The position numbers and the translations under genes were made by a program. Below the pieces are notes generated by a model. The model was given only the letters and a program-made list of their open reading frames with translations. It was not told the DNA's origin and made no database searches. From Leeuwenhoekiella parthenopeia (GTDB lineage Bacteria; Bacteroidota; Bacteroidia; Flavobacteriales; Flavobacteriaceae), in NCBI RefSeq assembly GCF_020782115.1, contig NZ_JAJGMW010000009.1:1-64000 (forward strand): 64,000 nucleotides of DNA, given 5' to 3'. This document shows positions 26,042 to 34,856 of the stretch, piece after piece. Position 1 is the first letter of the stretch, and every line of letters starts with the position of its first letter.

Positions 26042-27253
26042 TTAAGCAGTTTTTAATTTTAGACGTTTCATACGTTGTTTAACGTTTGCCTGAACAACAT
26101 AGTGATCAATAGTTGGCGCAAAAACGTTCATAAGAAGGATTGCAAGGAATACTCCTTCCGGATATGCCGGGTTGAATACGCGAATCATAATCGAGATAAA
26201 TCCTATTAAGAAACCATACCAGTATTTACCGGTGTTGGTTTGCGCGCCCGAAACCGGATCTGTCGCCATATAAACGATACCGAAAGCGATACCTCCAATG
26301 ATAAGATGTTCCCAGAATGGAGTGCTCATCAAGCCGTAAAACTTACTGCTCTCTGTAATCCATCCCTGATCTACAACTCCGTTAAAAATCAATCCCATTA
26401 CTGCAGCTCCAACCACAGCACTTAGAATAATTCTCCAGCTTGCAATCTTGGTAAACATCAAGAACAATCCGCCGATGATGATAAGAAATGTTGAAGTCTC
26501 ACCTACTGATCCCGGGATAAACCCGAAAAACTTATCTGCAAAATCATAAACAACCGAGTTATTCTGTGCATAAGATCCTAAAATGGTCTCTCCTGAAAAT
26601 GCATCGGGAGTACCTGCAGCTGCCTGAGCTCCGTGTACCCATACCTTATCACCACTCATCCATGTAGGATAAGCAAAGAATAAGAAAGCACGAATGGTAA
26701 GCGCAGGGTTAAGAATATTCATTCCTGTTCCGCCAAAAACCTCCTTACCGATTACCACACCAAACACAACTGCTACAGCAAGCATCCAAAGTGGTATATC
26801 AACCGGTACAATAAGAGGAACAAGCATACCCGTAACCAGGTAACCTTCTTCTACCTCGTGACCTTTGATTACGGCAAAAACAAACTCTACCGCAAGACCT
26901 ACTCCATACGAAATTATAACCAGCGGAAGCACGGTCCAGGCTCCTAATATAAAGTTGTCCCAGGTAAAGAAATTACCGAACAAACTAGCCTCACGTACAA
27001 CACCCTGCGCGGCATCAATTGCTGCATAGTGCTGATATCCCGCATTAAAAATACCCCAAACCAAAACCGGCAACAGAGCAATAATAACGGTATTCATCGT
27101 ACGTTTTAAATCATCAACGGCTCTAATGTGAGCACCGCTGTGTGTGGTTTCATTAGGGGTATACAAAAAGGTATGCAATGCGTTAAACGCAGGTGCCATT
27201 TTTTTCCCTTTGAAATCTTCTTTAATACTGTGTAATTTTTCTTTTAATCCCAT
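26042..27253 (-). CDS. nqrB: Na+-translocating NADH:quinone reductase subunit B
   Basis: A 403-residue membrane subunit with about ten helices. It carries riboflavin- and FMN-binding regions (VFGGTGMNILNPALTIRAF, ATDPVSGAQTNTGKYWYG). The covalent FMN site is probably Thr 223 in DAFSGETIL. The residue before the threonine is Glu 222, whereas the recognised ApbE motif has Ala there. The length is close to the Vibrio protein. The subunit is central to sodium movement in the pump. Spacing is 5 bases to nqrA and 2 to nqrC. Confidence 0.96.
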   Translation of the reverse strand: MGLKEKLHSIKEDFKGKKMAPAFNALHTFLYTPNETTHSGAHIRAVDDLKRTMNTVIIALLPVLVWGIFNAGYQHYAAIDAAQGVVREASLFGNFFTWDNFILGAWTVLPLVIISYGVGLAVEFVFAVIKGHEVEEGYLVTGMLVPLIVPVDIPLWMLAVAVVFGVVIGKEVFGGTGMNILNPALTIRAFLFFAYPTWMSGDKVWVHGAQAAAGTPDAFSGETILGSYAQNNSVVYDFADKFFGFIPGSVGETSTFLIIIGGLFLMFTKIASWRIILSAVVGAAVMGLIFNGVVDQGWITESSKFYGLMSTPFWEHLIIGGIAFGIVYMATDPVSGAQTNTGKYWYGFLIGFISIMIRVFNPAYPEGVFLAILLMNVFAPTIDHYVVQANVKQRMKRLKLKTA

Positions 27254-27258
27254 AGCTA

Positions 27259-28611
27259 TTATCCTATTTCTTCGTGCATTAAGTCAAGTCCTTTACGAAT
27301 GATTGCTTGGTGTGGTTGTTTAGATACGCATACAAATTCGGTAAGCGCAAAATCTTCCGGTGCCACTTCATACATACCCAAAGCTTCCATAGCATCCAGA
27401 TCTTCTACCATACAGGCTTTAAGCAACTGTAAAGGGTAGATATCCATCGGGAATACTTCCTCGTAGTTTCCGGTTACCACAAAGGCGCGATGCTCCCCGT
27501 TGGTGTTGGTATCCAGATCGTACTTCTTATTTGGGAATAGCCATGAAAAAGTAAGGGCTCTTGAAGATGATATTTTATTGAAAACAGGTTTATTCCATCC
27601 AAAAAATTCATAATCGTCTCCTTCCGGAATCGCTACAAATTCATTGTGATAATATCCTAAATGACCGTCTGCACTTACCTGTTTTCCGGTAAGCACGTTA
27701 CCTGAGATCATACGTACATTATCCCCGTTAATTCCGGCAGAATAGGCAAAGGTAGACACCTCTGCTCCTATTTTGGTCTTAAAATACTGTGGTTTTTTGA
27801 TGCTTGACCCTGAAACACTGATCACTCGCTCCGGATTAAATTTTCCTGTAAGGAATAATTCACCAATAATGGCAAGGTTCTCGGGAGCTACAGTCCATAC
27901 TGTTTCTCCTTTATTTACCGGTCTGATTTTATTGATCTGCGTTCCTACGTTACCACTAGGATGAGGCCCTGAAACCGTATGAAGTTCTACTTCACTCAAA
28001 TTAGCAAAAACCGAATCAGCAGTTTTAGCTACTCCCAGATGAACTTTACCAGAGGTCAGCTTTGCCAAAGCGGTCACACCCGCCTGCAACGCAGCTTCCT
28101 TACCTTTAAGACTGAAGTTATAATCTGGAGCCAGCGGGGCACTGTTATGCCCTGAAATAAAAATTGCCTCGGGAGTAGTATCTACCGCGGCAATTATATC
28201 ATAAGGACGTTGCTTGATAAAAGGCCATAAACCGGCTTCAAGCATACGCTCTTTAATAGTTTCGGCACTTGATGTTTTAACATCCAATTTTGAAAACTCG
28301 TGAGTCGCATCTGTACCGTCTGCTTCAATAACCACGTGGGTTATAACCCGCTTCGCTCCCCGCTTAATCTCAGCAAGAGTACCGCTAACCGGTGATACAA
28401 ATTTGATACGTTCATCTTTCTTGGAGTAAAAAAGCGGCTCGCCCGCCTTTACCTTGGCTCCTTCTTTAAAAAGCATCTTAGGAGTTACAAGATGAAAATC
28501 TGAAGGCTTGATCACATAAGTTCTTGACTTGGGGGCGTCAGCTAGGGTTTTCTCTGCTGCTCCCACCAATTTTATATCAAGACCTTTTTTGATCTTAATG
28601 TCTTTTGACAT
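27259..28611 (-). CDS. nqrA: Na+-translocating NADH:quinone reductase subunit A
   Basis: A 450-residue soluble subunit on the cytoplasmic side, and the first gene of the operon. It starts SKDIKIKKGLDIKLVGAAEK, the typical NqrA beginning, with VKAGEPLFYSKKDE and VSPVSGTLAEI resembling a biotinyl/lipoyl-like hammerhead. It includes HTVSGPHPSGNVGTQI, a family signature, and is thought to help bind quinone. Its 5' leader is about 57 bases long, from a consensus promoter. Confidence 0.97.
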   Translation of the reverse strand: MSKDIKIKKGLDIKLVGAAEKTLADAPKSRTYVIKPSDFHLVTPKMLFKEGAKVKAGEPLFYSKKDERIKFVSPVSGTLAEIKRGAKRVITHVVIEADGTDATHEFSKLDVKTSSAETIKERMLEAGLWPFIKQRPYDIIAAVDTTPEAIFISGHNSAPLAPDYNFSLKGKEAALQAGVTALAKLTSGKVHLGVAKTADSVFANLSEVELHTVSGPHPSGNVGTQINKIRPVNKGETVWTVAPENLAIIGELFLTGKFNPERVISVSGSSIKKPQYFKTKIGAEVSTFAYSAGINGDNVRMISGNVLTGKQVSADGHLGYYHNEFVAIPEGDDYEFFGWNKPVFNKISSSRALTFSWLFPNKKYDLDTNTNGEHRAFVVTGNYEEVFPMDIYPLQLLKACMVEDLDAMEALGMYEVAPEDFALTEFVCVSKQPHQAIIRKGLDLMHEEIG

Positions 28612-28674
28612 AGGAAGTATATGTTAAAGTTTTTTTAGTTGCCCAACTCAGTTTCTGTCTGGAATTGAGGTGCG

Positions 28675-28708
28675 CAAATTTACAAATTTTACATCCTTAA
28701 TACACAAA
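28675..28708 (-). promoter_or_regulatory. Promoter of the nqr operon
   Basis: On the minus strand TTTG (28705-28708) is followed after 22 bases by TAAATTTG (28675-28682), an exact TAnnTTTG box. The spacer is within the 17-23 range known for Bacteroidota. It gives a transcription start at about 28668. No other promoter of this quality was seen inside nqrA-F. Confidence 0.65.
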
Positions 28709-28857
28709 TCCCGTGATAAAATTATACAACCGGCAGGCAGGAGATGCATACAAAGCTTAAGAATGCCAAAAACACACTTATTAGCACCTTATTGAGATTC
28801 TGTAAAAATAAGGCACTTTATTTGCTAATATTGTGTTTCACCAGTAAACTCGCTTTA

Positions 28858-30117
28858 ATGAAAACGTTTTCGGTTGTTTTTACACTTCTTATATTCGTAC
28901 AGGGAATGGCTCAGGTAGCCGAAGAAATGCCTGCACCCCCATACATAAAAACGGTACAATTTTACGGCAATACCGCCGAAAGTCAACTCCCGCTCATTCA
29001 ACTGGGCACTCCGTTAAGACTCAGTTTTGATGACATTATAGGCGACGAATCTGATTTTTACTACACCATTACCCACTACGATTACGACTGGACGCCTTCG
29101 GTACTGGTAAAAAATGAATATATAGACGGGGTTGACGATGTGCGTATAATGAATTACACGAACTCGGTGAGCACCCTGCAACTCTACACCCATTATGAGC
29201 TAACGATACCCAACCAGTACACCACCGCCATTACTAAAACCGGAAATTACCTGCTTGAGGTTTTTAACGCAGATGAAGAACTTATCTTTTCCCGAAAATT
29301 CATGATTTATACACCTCTTGTGAGTGTAGGTGTTGAAGTATTACGCAGCAGGGATCTTGAGTTTATAGAACAAAAACAAGTGGTTAACTTTTTTGTCGAC
29401 TCGGATGAAAATGTCTTAATCAACCCAAAAAACACCGTCAAAACACTTATTATTCAAAACAACAATCTCAAAAACAGTATAGGCAACATTCAACCGCAGT
29501 ACAACATAGGCAATCGCCTGGAGTATCGCTATAATGACGAAACTTCCTTTTACGGCGGCAATGAGTTTTTTGATTACGATAATAAAAACATCAGGACCGC
29601 CACAAACCGCATCCAGTTTGTAGACCTTCAGGATTTGTACCATAATTACCTTTACGGAAATACAACCCGCGCCGATCTGGAATACACCTTCAACCCGGAT
29701 ATCAACGGTAATTTTGTTATTCGCACCATGCAAGGCTCAGATCCGCGGATTCATGCCGAATATGCCTGGATTCATTTCAGCTTAGAGCACCCGCAACGTC
29801 CCAAAGGAGAAGACATTTACATCTACGGAAACTTCAACAACTACGATCTGGAAGACGCCACCCGAATGTACTACAATGCAGACACCGGAAGGTATGAGAC
29901 CGCCATGCTGATGAAGCAGGGTTACTACAACTATAAATATGTAGTGGCCAAAAACGGAAAACGATTGGAGGAGAATCCCATAAGTGGCGATTTTTGGCAA
30001 ACCGAAAATGAATACGATGTGCTGGTCTATTACAGACCTCCCGGTGCCCGCTTCGACGAATTGATAGGCGTAGGCAATGCACTTTCCACAAGCATTTCAA
30101 ATGTAAGACGCGATTAA
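28858..30117 (+). CDS. Type IX secretion Plug protein (DUF5103)
   Basis: A 419-residue periplasmic protein. The ATG at 28858 gives a signal peptide (MKTFSVVFTLLIFVQGMAQ). Family features are a first beta domain with IKTVQFYGNTAESQLPLI and TITHYDYDWTPS, and a later region with EDIYIYGNFNNYDLEDATRM and YYNYKYVVAKNGK. From memory, this family (formerly DUF5103) includes the Plug protein, which closes the periplasmic side of the SprA translocon when PorV/cargo is absent. The annotation is thus from family knowledge. It is divergent from the nqr operon. Confidence 0.8.
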   Translation: MKTFSVVFTLLIFVQGMAQVAEEMPAPPYIKTVQFYGNTAESQLPLIQLGTPLRLSFDDIIGDESDFYYTITHYDYDWTPSVLVKNEYIDGVDDVRIMNYTNSVSTLQLYTHYELTIPNQYTTAITKTGNYLLEVFNADEELIFSRKFMIYTPLVSVGVEVLRSRDLEFIEQKQVVNFFVDSDENVLINPKNTVKTLIIQNNNLKNSIGNIQPQYNIGNRLEYRYNDETSFYGGNEFFDYDNKNIRTATNRIQFVDLQDLYHNYLYGNTTRADLEYTFNPDINGNFVIRTMQGSDPRIHAEYAWIHFSLEHPQRPKGEDIYIYGNFNNYDLEDATRMYYNADTGRYETAMLMKQGYYNYKYVVAKNGKRLEENPISGDFWQTENEYDVLVYYRPPGARFDELIGVGNALSTSISNVRRD

Positions 30118-30192
30118 TCATGAGACCTGCTTCTCTATTTGAGGATTTATGATAACTTCGTATCCTATCTTACTTAAAAACCTGCCTTAACG

Positions 30193-31422
30193 GTGCAAAA
30201 ACCAGTTGAACAAAAACCCAAAATCCCTGTTTACGATAGGGGAAACAAATGTCTCAACTGCGGTCATCCGCTTGAATTAAGTGACCGCTACTGTTCCTAT
30301 TGCGGACAAATCAATTCGCGGCAAAGACTATCATTAGGCAACTATTTCAGAGAATTCGCAGGAAGTATATTCAATTACGACTCCAGATTTCGGTACACCA
30401 TAAAAGACCTTTTATTTAAACCGGGAACCATAACACGTGATTATGTAGACGGAAAGCGACTCACCTACGCAAACCCATTTCGGTTTTACCTAAGTGTAAG
30501 TATCCTTTTTTTCATAATAAGCGGTTTACTCGACTTTTTTGAAAACACCGAAAATACCACAGATTCCTTTGACTGGAGTAAACTCACGACCGAGGCAAAG
30601 AAAGACTTTCAGGAGATACCCATAGATTCTATTACCTATTATATAGAAAAAGGAGTTCAGCAAAACAGAGACACGACTCAGGCCCTCCCTTTCGAATATC
30701 AAAATCCGGAAAAACTGGATTCCCTGGGTTTCTACGGGCGCACCAAAAATAAAATCACTCTTTTTAGAAAATTCAGTTCGTCAACGGCTATCACCCGCCC
30801 CGAAGAAGGTCTTGACAGCCTCAAATACCCAAAGACCCGCACCAATATCTGGCTTTACAAGAAGAGCGCTACCTTTAATAAGATACTTGACGAGCCCTTT
30901 GAATTCTATGAATACCTGGTTGAGAAGACTCCTTTCTTCATTTTTTTCTTCACACCATTATTTGCACTGGCTTTTGTTCCGCTTTATCTTAAGAAAGAAT
31001 CTTACCGGGAAGCATTGCAAAAAATAAAAGGTACCTCGTATTCCTGGTTTCAGACCGTTTTGAATATACCCTACCTGGGTTCTGGCATCGCTGCAGTATT
31101 AGCAACACTAAGACGCTTTTTTTATCCTTCGGCAAAGCATAATTATGTTGAGCATGTGATTTTTATTTTTCACATATTCTCTTTTATGTTTTTAGGTATG
31201 CTGCTATTGGCTTTGCCAGATTTTGTGATAGGCGCCAGCGTACTAACTTCTATTTTTCTATTTTTAATTTGCCCATTTTACTTCTATAAAGCGCTACGTA
31301 ATTTTTACAAGGAAGGCAGACTGCGCACCCTTCTCAAATTTTTAATACTGAATTTTGTATTTTTAATGTTGTCAGGAATGAGCATGATCCTCTTCTTACT
31401 CATAACTGCCGCAACCTATTAA
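30193..31422 (+). CDS. DUF3667 zinc-ribbon membrane protein
   Basis: A 409-residue protein starting with a zinc ribbon (CLNCGHPLELSDRYCSYCGQ, about residues 15-34), followed by the DUF3667 signature region YTIKDLLFKPGTITRDYVDG and NPFRFYLSVSILFFII. About five further membrane helices lie in residues 95-115 and 255-405, with a polar insert of about 120 residues between. The start is GTG 30193. The following apaG gene begins 2 bases after the stop. The function of this Bacteroidota family is unknown. Confidence 0.82.
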   Translation: MQKPVEQKPKIPVYDRGNKCLNCGHPLELSDRYCSYCGQINSRQRLSLGNYFREFAGSIFNYDSRFRYTIKDLLFKPGTITRDYVDGKRLTYANPFRFYLSVSILFFIISGLLDFFENTENTTDSFDWSKLTTEAKKDFQEIPIDSITYYIEKGVQQNRDTTQALPFEYQNPEKLDSLGFYGRTKNKITLFRKFSSSTAITRPEEGLDSLKYPKTRTNIWLYKKSATFNKILDEPFEFYEYLVEKTPFFIFFFTPLFALAFVPLYLKKESYREALQKIKGTSYSWFQTVLNIPYLGSGIAAVLATLRRFFYPSAKHNYVEHVIFIFHIFSFMFLGMLLLALPDFVIGASVLTSIFLFLICPFYFYKALRNFYKEGRLRTLLKFLILNFVFLMLSGMSMILFLLITAATY

Positions 31423-31424
31423 TA

Positions 31425-31811
31425 ATGGTAGAGCAAGTAACAAAAGGCATTAAAGTTTCGGTAGAGACTCATTTTGAAGGCGCATTTTCAAAAAACAGCG
31501 AAGTTTTCTATGCTTTTGGCTATACCATCACCATAAGCAATAACAGCAGGGATACCGTAAAATTACTCAGCCGTTGCTGGACGATTTACGATTCGCTCAA
31601 TGACATCGAGCAGGTCACCGGCGAAGGAGTAATTGGCAAAAAACCGGTACTTCAGCCGGGTGAGCAACACCGTTATACTTCAGGCTGCCTGCTTAAATCT
31701 CCTTTTGGAGCTATGAATGGTTACTACACCATGATTAACTTTAATAATTCTACCCAATTTCAGGTGATGATCCCTACTTTTAAGCTGAATTCAAAATTCA
31801 ACCTTAACTAA
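31425..31811 (+). CDS. apaG: ApaG protein
   Basis: A 128-residue single-domain protein with an immunoglobulin-like fold. Characteristic motifs are FAFGYTITISN-like FYAFGYTITISNNS, LLSRCWTIYD, GEGVIGKKPVLQPGEQHRY and TSGCLLKSPFGAMNGYY, each a recognised ApaG element. In enterobacteria ApaG is linked to cobalt/magnesium handling and dinucleotide polyphosphate levels, but its biochemical role is not settled. It follows the DUF3667 gene by 2 bases, so the two are almost certainly co-transcribed. Confidence 0.93.
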   Translation: MVEQVTKGIKVSVETHFEGAFSKNSEVFYAFGYTITISNNSRDTVKLLSRCWTIYDSLNDIEQVTGEGVIGKKPVLQPGEQHRYTSGCLLKSPFGAMNGYYTMINFNNSTQFQVMIPTFKLNSKFNLN

Positions 31812-32000
31812 CTACACCTCAATCTCCTGAACACCTCAACGACTCAGATTACTTTCTTAACAATACTGTTTAGCTATTCTTAGGGCGTGGCTTTAGAATT
31901 TTGTACCTTTCGCGCCATTACAAAAAAACAACTTTTCCGGTGCTTATTAGCATCAGAAACGAGTCCACCTTTGTGGAGAAAACGCAAAAATAAAATAAGC

Positions 32001-33629
32001 ATGTCAACAGGATTTTTTGAAGTACCCGTAGCTATTAACGAGCCCGTAAAAACCTATGCACCCGGAACACCCGAGCGCGACGCGGTTTTAAAAGCCTACA
32101 AAGAACTTTACAACAGCACCGTAAATGTACCTTTATACATAGACGGTAAAAAAATAGAAACCGGCAAAACCAGCACGATGTCACCTCCACACGAGCACAA
32201 TCACAAATTGGGAGAATATCAGCTTGCCGAAAAAAACCACATAGAAGCTGCGATTGCTGCTTCACTTGAAGCCCGCAAAAAATGGTCGCAAATGCCCTGG
32301 GAACACCGCGCAGGTATCTTTTTAAAAGCCGCCGAACTGATTCAGGGACCTTACCGTGCTAAGATCAATGCAGCCACCATGCTGTCGCAGTCTAAAAATA
32401 TCTATCAGGCAGAGATTGATTCTGCCTGCGAACTTATTGACTTCCTACGTTTCAACGTACAGTATATGAGTGAAATCTACGCAGACCAGCCGGAATCTAC
32501 TTCTGCAGCCTGGAACCGTGTAGAATATCGCCCGCTTGAAGGCTTTGTTTACGCAGTTACTCCTTTTAATTTTACGGCTATCGCCGGAAATTTACCCGCC
32601 TCTGCCGCACTTATGGGCAACACCGTGGTATGGAAACCCAGCGACAGCCAGGTATATTCTGCTCAGGTTATAATGGAAGTTTTTGAAGAAGCCGGAGTAC
32701 CGGCAGGTGTAATCAATATGGTGATGGGTGATCCTGAAATGATCACCAATACCGTACTGGACAGCCCTGATTTTGCAGGGATTCACTTTACCGGTTCTAC
32801 AACCGTATTTAAAGGAATCTGGGCTAAAATTGGAGCTAACATTCACAAATACAAGACCTATCCACGTATTGTAGGCGAAACCGGTGGTAAAGATTTTATC
32901 CTGGCACATCCTACCGCAAACCCGCAGCAGGTAGCAACGGCAATTTCGCGCGGAGCTTTTGAATTTCAGGGGCAAAAATGTAGCGCGGCGAGCCGTGTGT
33001 ATATCCCAAAATCAATGTGGCCTAAAGTAAAAGATTTGGTTGTTAAAGACATCAAATCCTTTAAAATGGGATCTCCGGAAGATATGAGCAACTTCATCAC
33101 TGCCGTGATTCACGAAGGCTCTTTTGATAAACTGGCCAAATATATTGATCAGGCTAAAAAAGATTCAAATGCTGAAATAGTTGCCGGAGGTAATTACGAT
33201 AAATCTAAAGGATACTTTGTAGAGCCAACAGTAATTTTAACCACAGATCCTAAATACACCACAATGACAACCGAGCTTTTTGGCCCAGTTGTTACGGTTT
33301 ATGTTTATGAGGACGAAAAGTGGAGCGAAACTTTAAAACTGGTTGACACTACCAGTGAATACGCGTTAACCGGAGCTGTTTTGGCAGCAGATCGTTATGC
33401 GATTACGGAAGCTACTCAGGCATTACAAAATGCAGCCGGTAACTTCTACATCAATGATAAGCCTACTGGTGCGGTCGTTGGCCAACAGCCTTTTGGCGGT
33501 GCTCGGGCATCTGGTACTAACGATAAAGCAGGTAGCGCATTAAATCTGTTGCGCTGGGTTTCCCCTCGATTAATCAAGGAAACTTTTGTAACACCTACAG
33601 ATTACAGATATCCCTTTTTAGGAGAATAA
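32001..33629 (+). CDS. pruA: L-glutamate gamma-semialdehyde dehydrogenase
   Basis: A 542-residue aldehyde dehydrogenase, which oxidises glutamate 5-semialdehyde to glutamate with NAD in proline breakdown. The ATG at 32001 is preferred over upstream starts, as it yields MSTGFFEVPVAINEPV, the usual beginning of this family. The nucleotide site VIHFTGSTTVFKG-like GIHFTGSTTVF, catalytic Glu in GETGGKDF and nucleophilic Cys in EFQGQKCSAASR are present. It is a single-function enzyme: there is no proline dehydrogenase domain. It is followed by a strong terminator. TACCTTTC near 31904 is a one-mismatch -7 candidate. Confidence 0.94.
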   Translation: MSTGFFEVPVAINEPVKTYAPGTPERDAVLKAYKELYNSTVNVPLYIDGKKIETGKTSTMSPPHEHNHKLGEYQLAEKNHIEAAIAASLEARKKWSQMPWEHRAGIFLKAAELIQGPYRAKINAATMLSQSKNIYQAEIDSACELIDFLRFNVQYMSEIYADQPESTSAAWNRVEYRPLEGFVYAVTPFNFTAIAGNLPASAALMGNTVVWKPSDSQVYSAQVIMEVFEEAGVPAGVINMVMGDPEMITNTVLDSPDFAGIHFTGSTTVFKGIWAKIGANIHKYKTYPRIVGETGGKDFILAHPTANPQQVATAISRGAFEFQGQKCSAASRVYIPKSMWPKVKDLVVKDIKSFKMGSPEDMSNFITAVIHEGSFDKLAKYIDQAKKDSNAEIVAGGNYDKSKGYFVEPTVILTTDPKYTTMTTELFGPVVTVYVYEDEKWSETLKLVDTTSEYALTGAVLAADRYAITEATQALQNAAGNFYINDKPTGAVVGQQPFGGARASGTNDKAGSALNLLRWVSPRLIKETFVTPTDYRYPFLGE

Positions 33630-33653
33630 CTTACTGATTTACATATATTTAAA

Positions 33654-33683
33654 ATGCCATCTTTGAAAGATGGCATTTTTTTT
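33654..33683 (+). terminator. Terminator of pruA
   Basis: A perfect 8-bp stem ATGCCATC/GATGGCAT with a 7-base loop is followed by a run of T (33676-33683). It lies 25 bases after the pruA stop. Confidence 0.9.
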
Positions 33684-33777
33684 GAGCTACCACACAACGT
33701 TATCTAAATGTTATGCCAATGTAAATTTAACGTAACCAAATAATTTTTTAGTAACTTTACCAATAAATAGAGGAATT

Positions 33778-34056
33778 ATGAAGAATGATGAAAACAAAAT
33801 GTACGTCCTGAAGGTGAAATATTCCGTTATAGATGTAACTAAGAAAAAACGAAATCGAAAAATAACCCGTAAAAAGGAAAAATTATATCTGGTGCGCGAT
33901 CCTGAAAGTATCGACGAGAAATTGAAAGAGCTTGAAGACAGCCTTCTGGAGATTGATCAGCAGGAACGCACGACCCTACTCAACCGGGCTCAGGATTTCC
34001 TGCGAAGTTTTGGAAACCGATGCAATCGCACGTATTACAATATGCTGCGAACCTAA
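33778..34056 (+). CDS. Small basic protein, function unknown
   Basis: A 92-residue protein rich in lysine and arginine, with KKKRNRKITRKKEK in the first half and an acidic amphipathic helix (DEKLKELEDSLLEIDQ) after it. No family is recognised. It is an independent unit: a near-consensus -7 box TAACTTTA (33751-33758) lies upstream, and a bidirectional terminator follows. The charge pattern is suggestive of a nucleic-acid- or ribosome-associated protein, but this is only a guess. Confidence 0.7.
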   Translation: MKNDENKMYVLKVKYSVIDVTKKKRNRKITRKKEKLYLVRDPESIDEKLKELEDSLLEIDQQERTTLLNRAQDFLRSFGNRCNRTYYNMLRT

Positions 34057-34083
34057 AAAAAGCGACTTTAGAGTCGCTTTTTT
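34055..34083. terminator. Bidirectional terminator between convergent genes
   Basis: AAAAAGCGACT (34057-34067) pairs with AGTCGCTTTTT (34072-34082) around TTAG, with A-rich and T-rich flanks. It serves both the small basic protein gene on the plus strand and rsmG on the minus strand. Confidence 0.9.
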
Positions 34084-34088
34084 GTTTA

Positions 34089-34718
34089 TCATCCTTTAAA
34101 CTTCAAAGGTAGGTGCACCACCTTTTTGGTTTCAAAAAATTCCTCTTTAAAATAATCAGACAAGTCATAAATTCTGGCGGTCGTATACAAACTCAGTTCT
34201 TCCGTTAAATCGCCTCCTTTTAAATACAGAATACCGTTCTTAAGTTCGTGAGTGCTCTTTTTGGCGATCTTTCCTTTGGTCCAGTGCACAAAGGTTTCCA
34301 TTTGTGCCACAGCTCTGCTTACTATAAAATCATAACTGCCGGGCACATTCTCAACGCGATCATTTGTAGTTTTTACATTGGTCAGCCCTAAACCGGCAAC
34401 CACCTCATCAACCACTTTGATCTTTTTACCGATACTATCTACGAGATGAAACTGGGTCTCCGGAAACATAATAGCCAATGGCACTCCCGGAAAACCGCCA
34501 CCGGTCCCCACATCAAGTACCTTACTGCCGGGATTAAAAGACAGGACTTTTGCAATGCCCAACGAATGCAAAACGTGGCGTAAATAAATCTCATCGATGT
34601 CTTTACGCGAAACCACATTGATTTTCAGGTTCCAGTCCTGATAAAGTTCGTTGAGTTGTTCAAACTGAACAAGCTGATTTTCACTCAGATTGGGGAAATA
34701 GTGCTTTATAAGTTCCAT
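34089..34718 (-). CDS. rsmG: 16S rRNA (guanine-527-N7) methyltransferase RsmG
   Basis: A 209-residue SAM-dependent rRNA methylase (formerly GidB). Recognised features are an N-terminal QFEQLNELYQDWNLKINVVSRKD-type region, LRHVLHSLGI, the SAM loop VLDVGTGGGFPGVPLAI, HLVDSIGKKIKVV and SRAVAQM. The length is typical. TAATTTTG on the minus strand (34737-34744) matches TAnnTTTG but lies close to the start, so the leader would be very short. The gene stands alone. Confidence 0.95.
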   Translation of the reverse strand: MELIKHYFPNLSENQLVQFEQLNELYQDWNLKINVVSRKDIDEIYLRHVLHSLGIAKVLSFNPGSKVLDVGTGGGFPGVPLAIMFPETQFHLVDSIGKKIKVVDEVVAGLGLTNVKTTNDRVENVPGSYDFIVSRAVAQMETFVHWTKGKIAKKSTHELKNGILYLKGGDLTEELSLYTTARIYDLSDYFKEEFFETKKVVHLPLKFKG

Positions 34719-34856
34719 AATTGCAAATTACGGCAACAAAATTAGGTTTTACCGCGTTAAATTACGGTATTTGCAGGCCTTAAAAAGATATAAATCTTAT
34801 TTTTGAGGTTGCGTTACAAACACTTCTGTTCTGGGGTTTTGCTAAGCATAATTTGT

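Noticed and set aside
29416-29733. Open frame of 105 codons on the minus strand inside the Plug gene
   Set aside because: It lies fully inside a well-supported gene on the other strand and its product has no recognisable feature.
31955-31985. Hairpin TCCAC/GTGGA before pruA as a riboswitch
   Set aside because: The stem is only 5 bp and nothing else in the leader resembles a known riboswitch.
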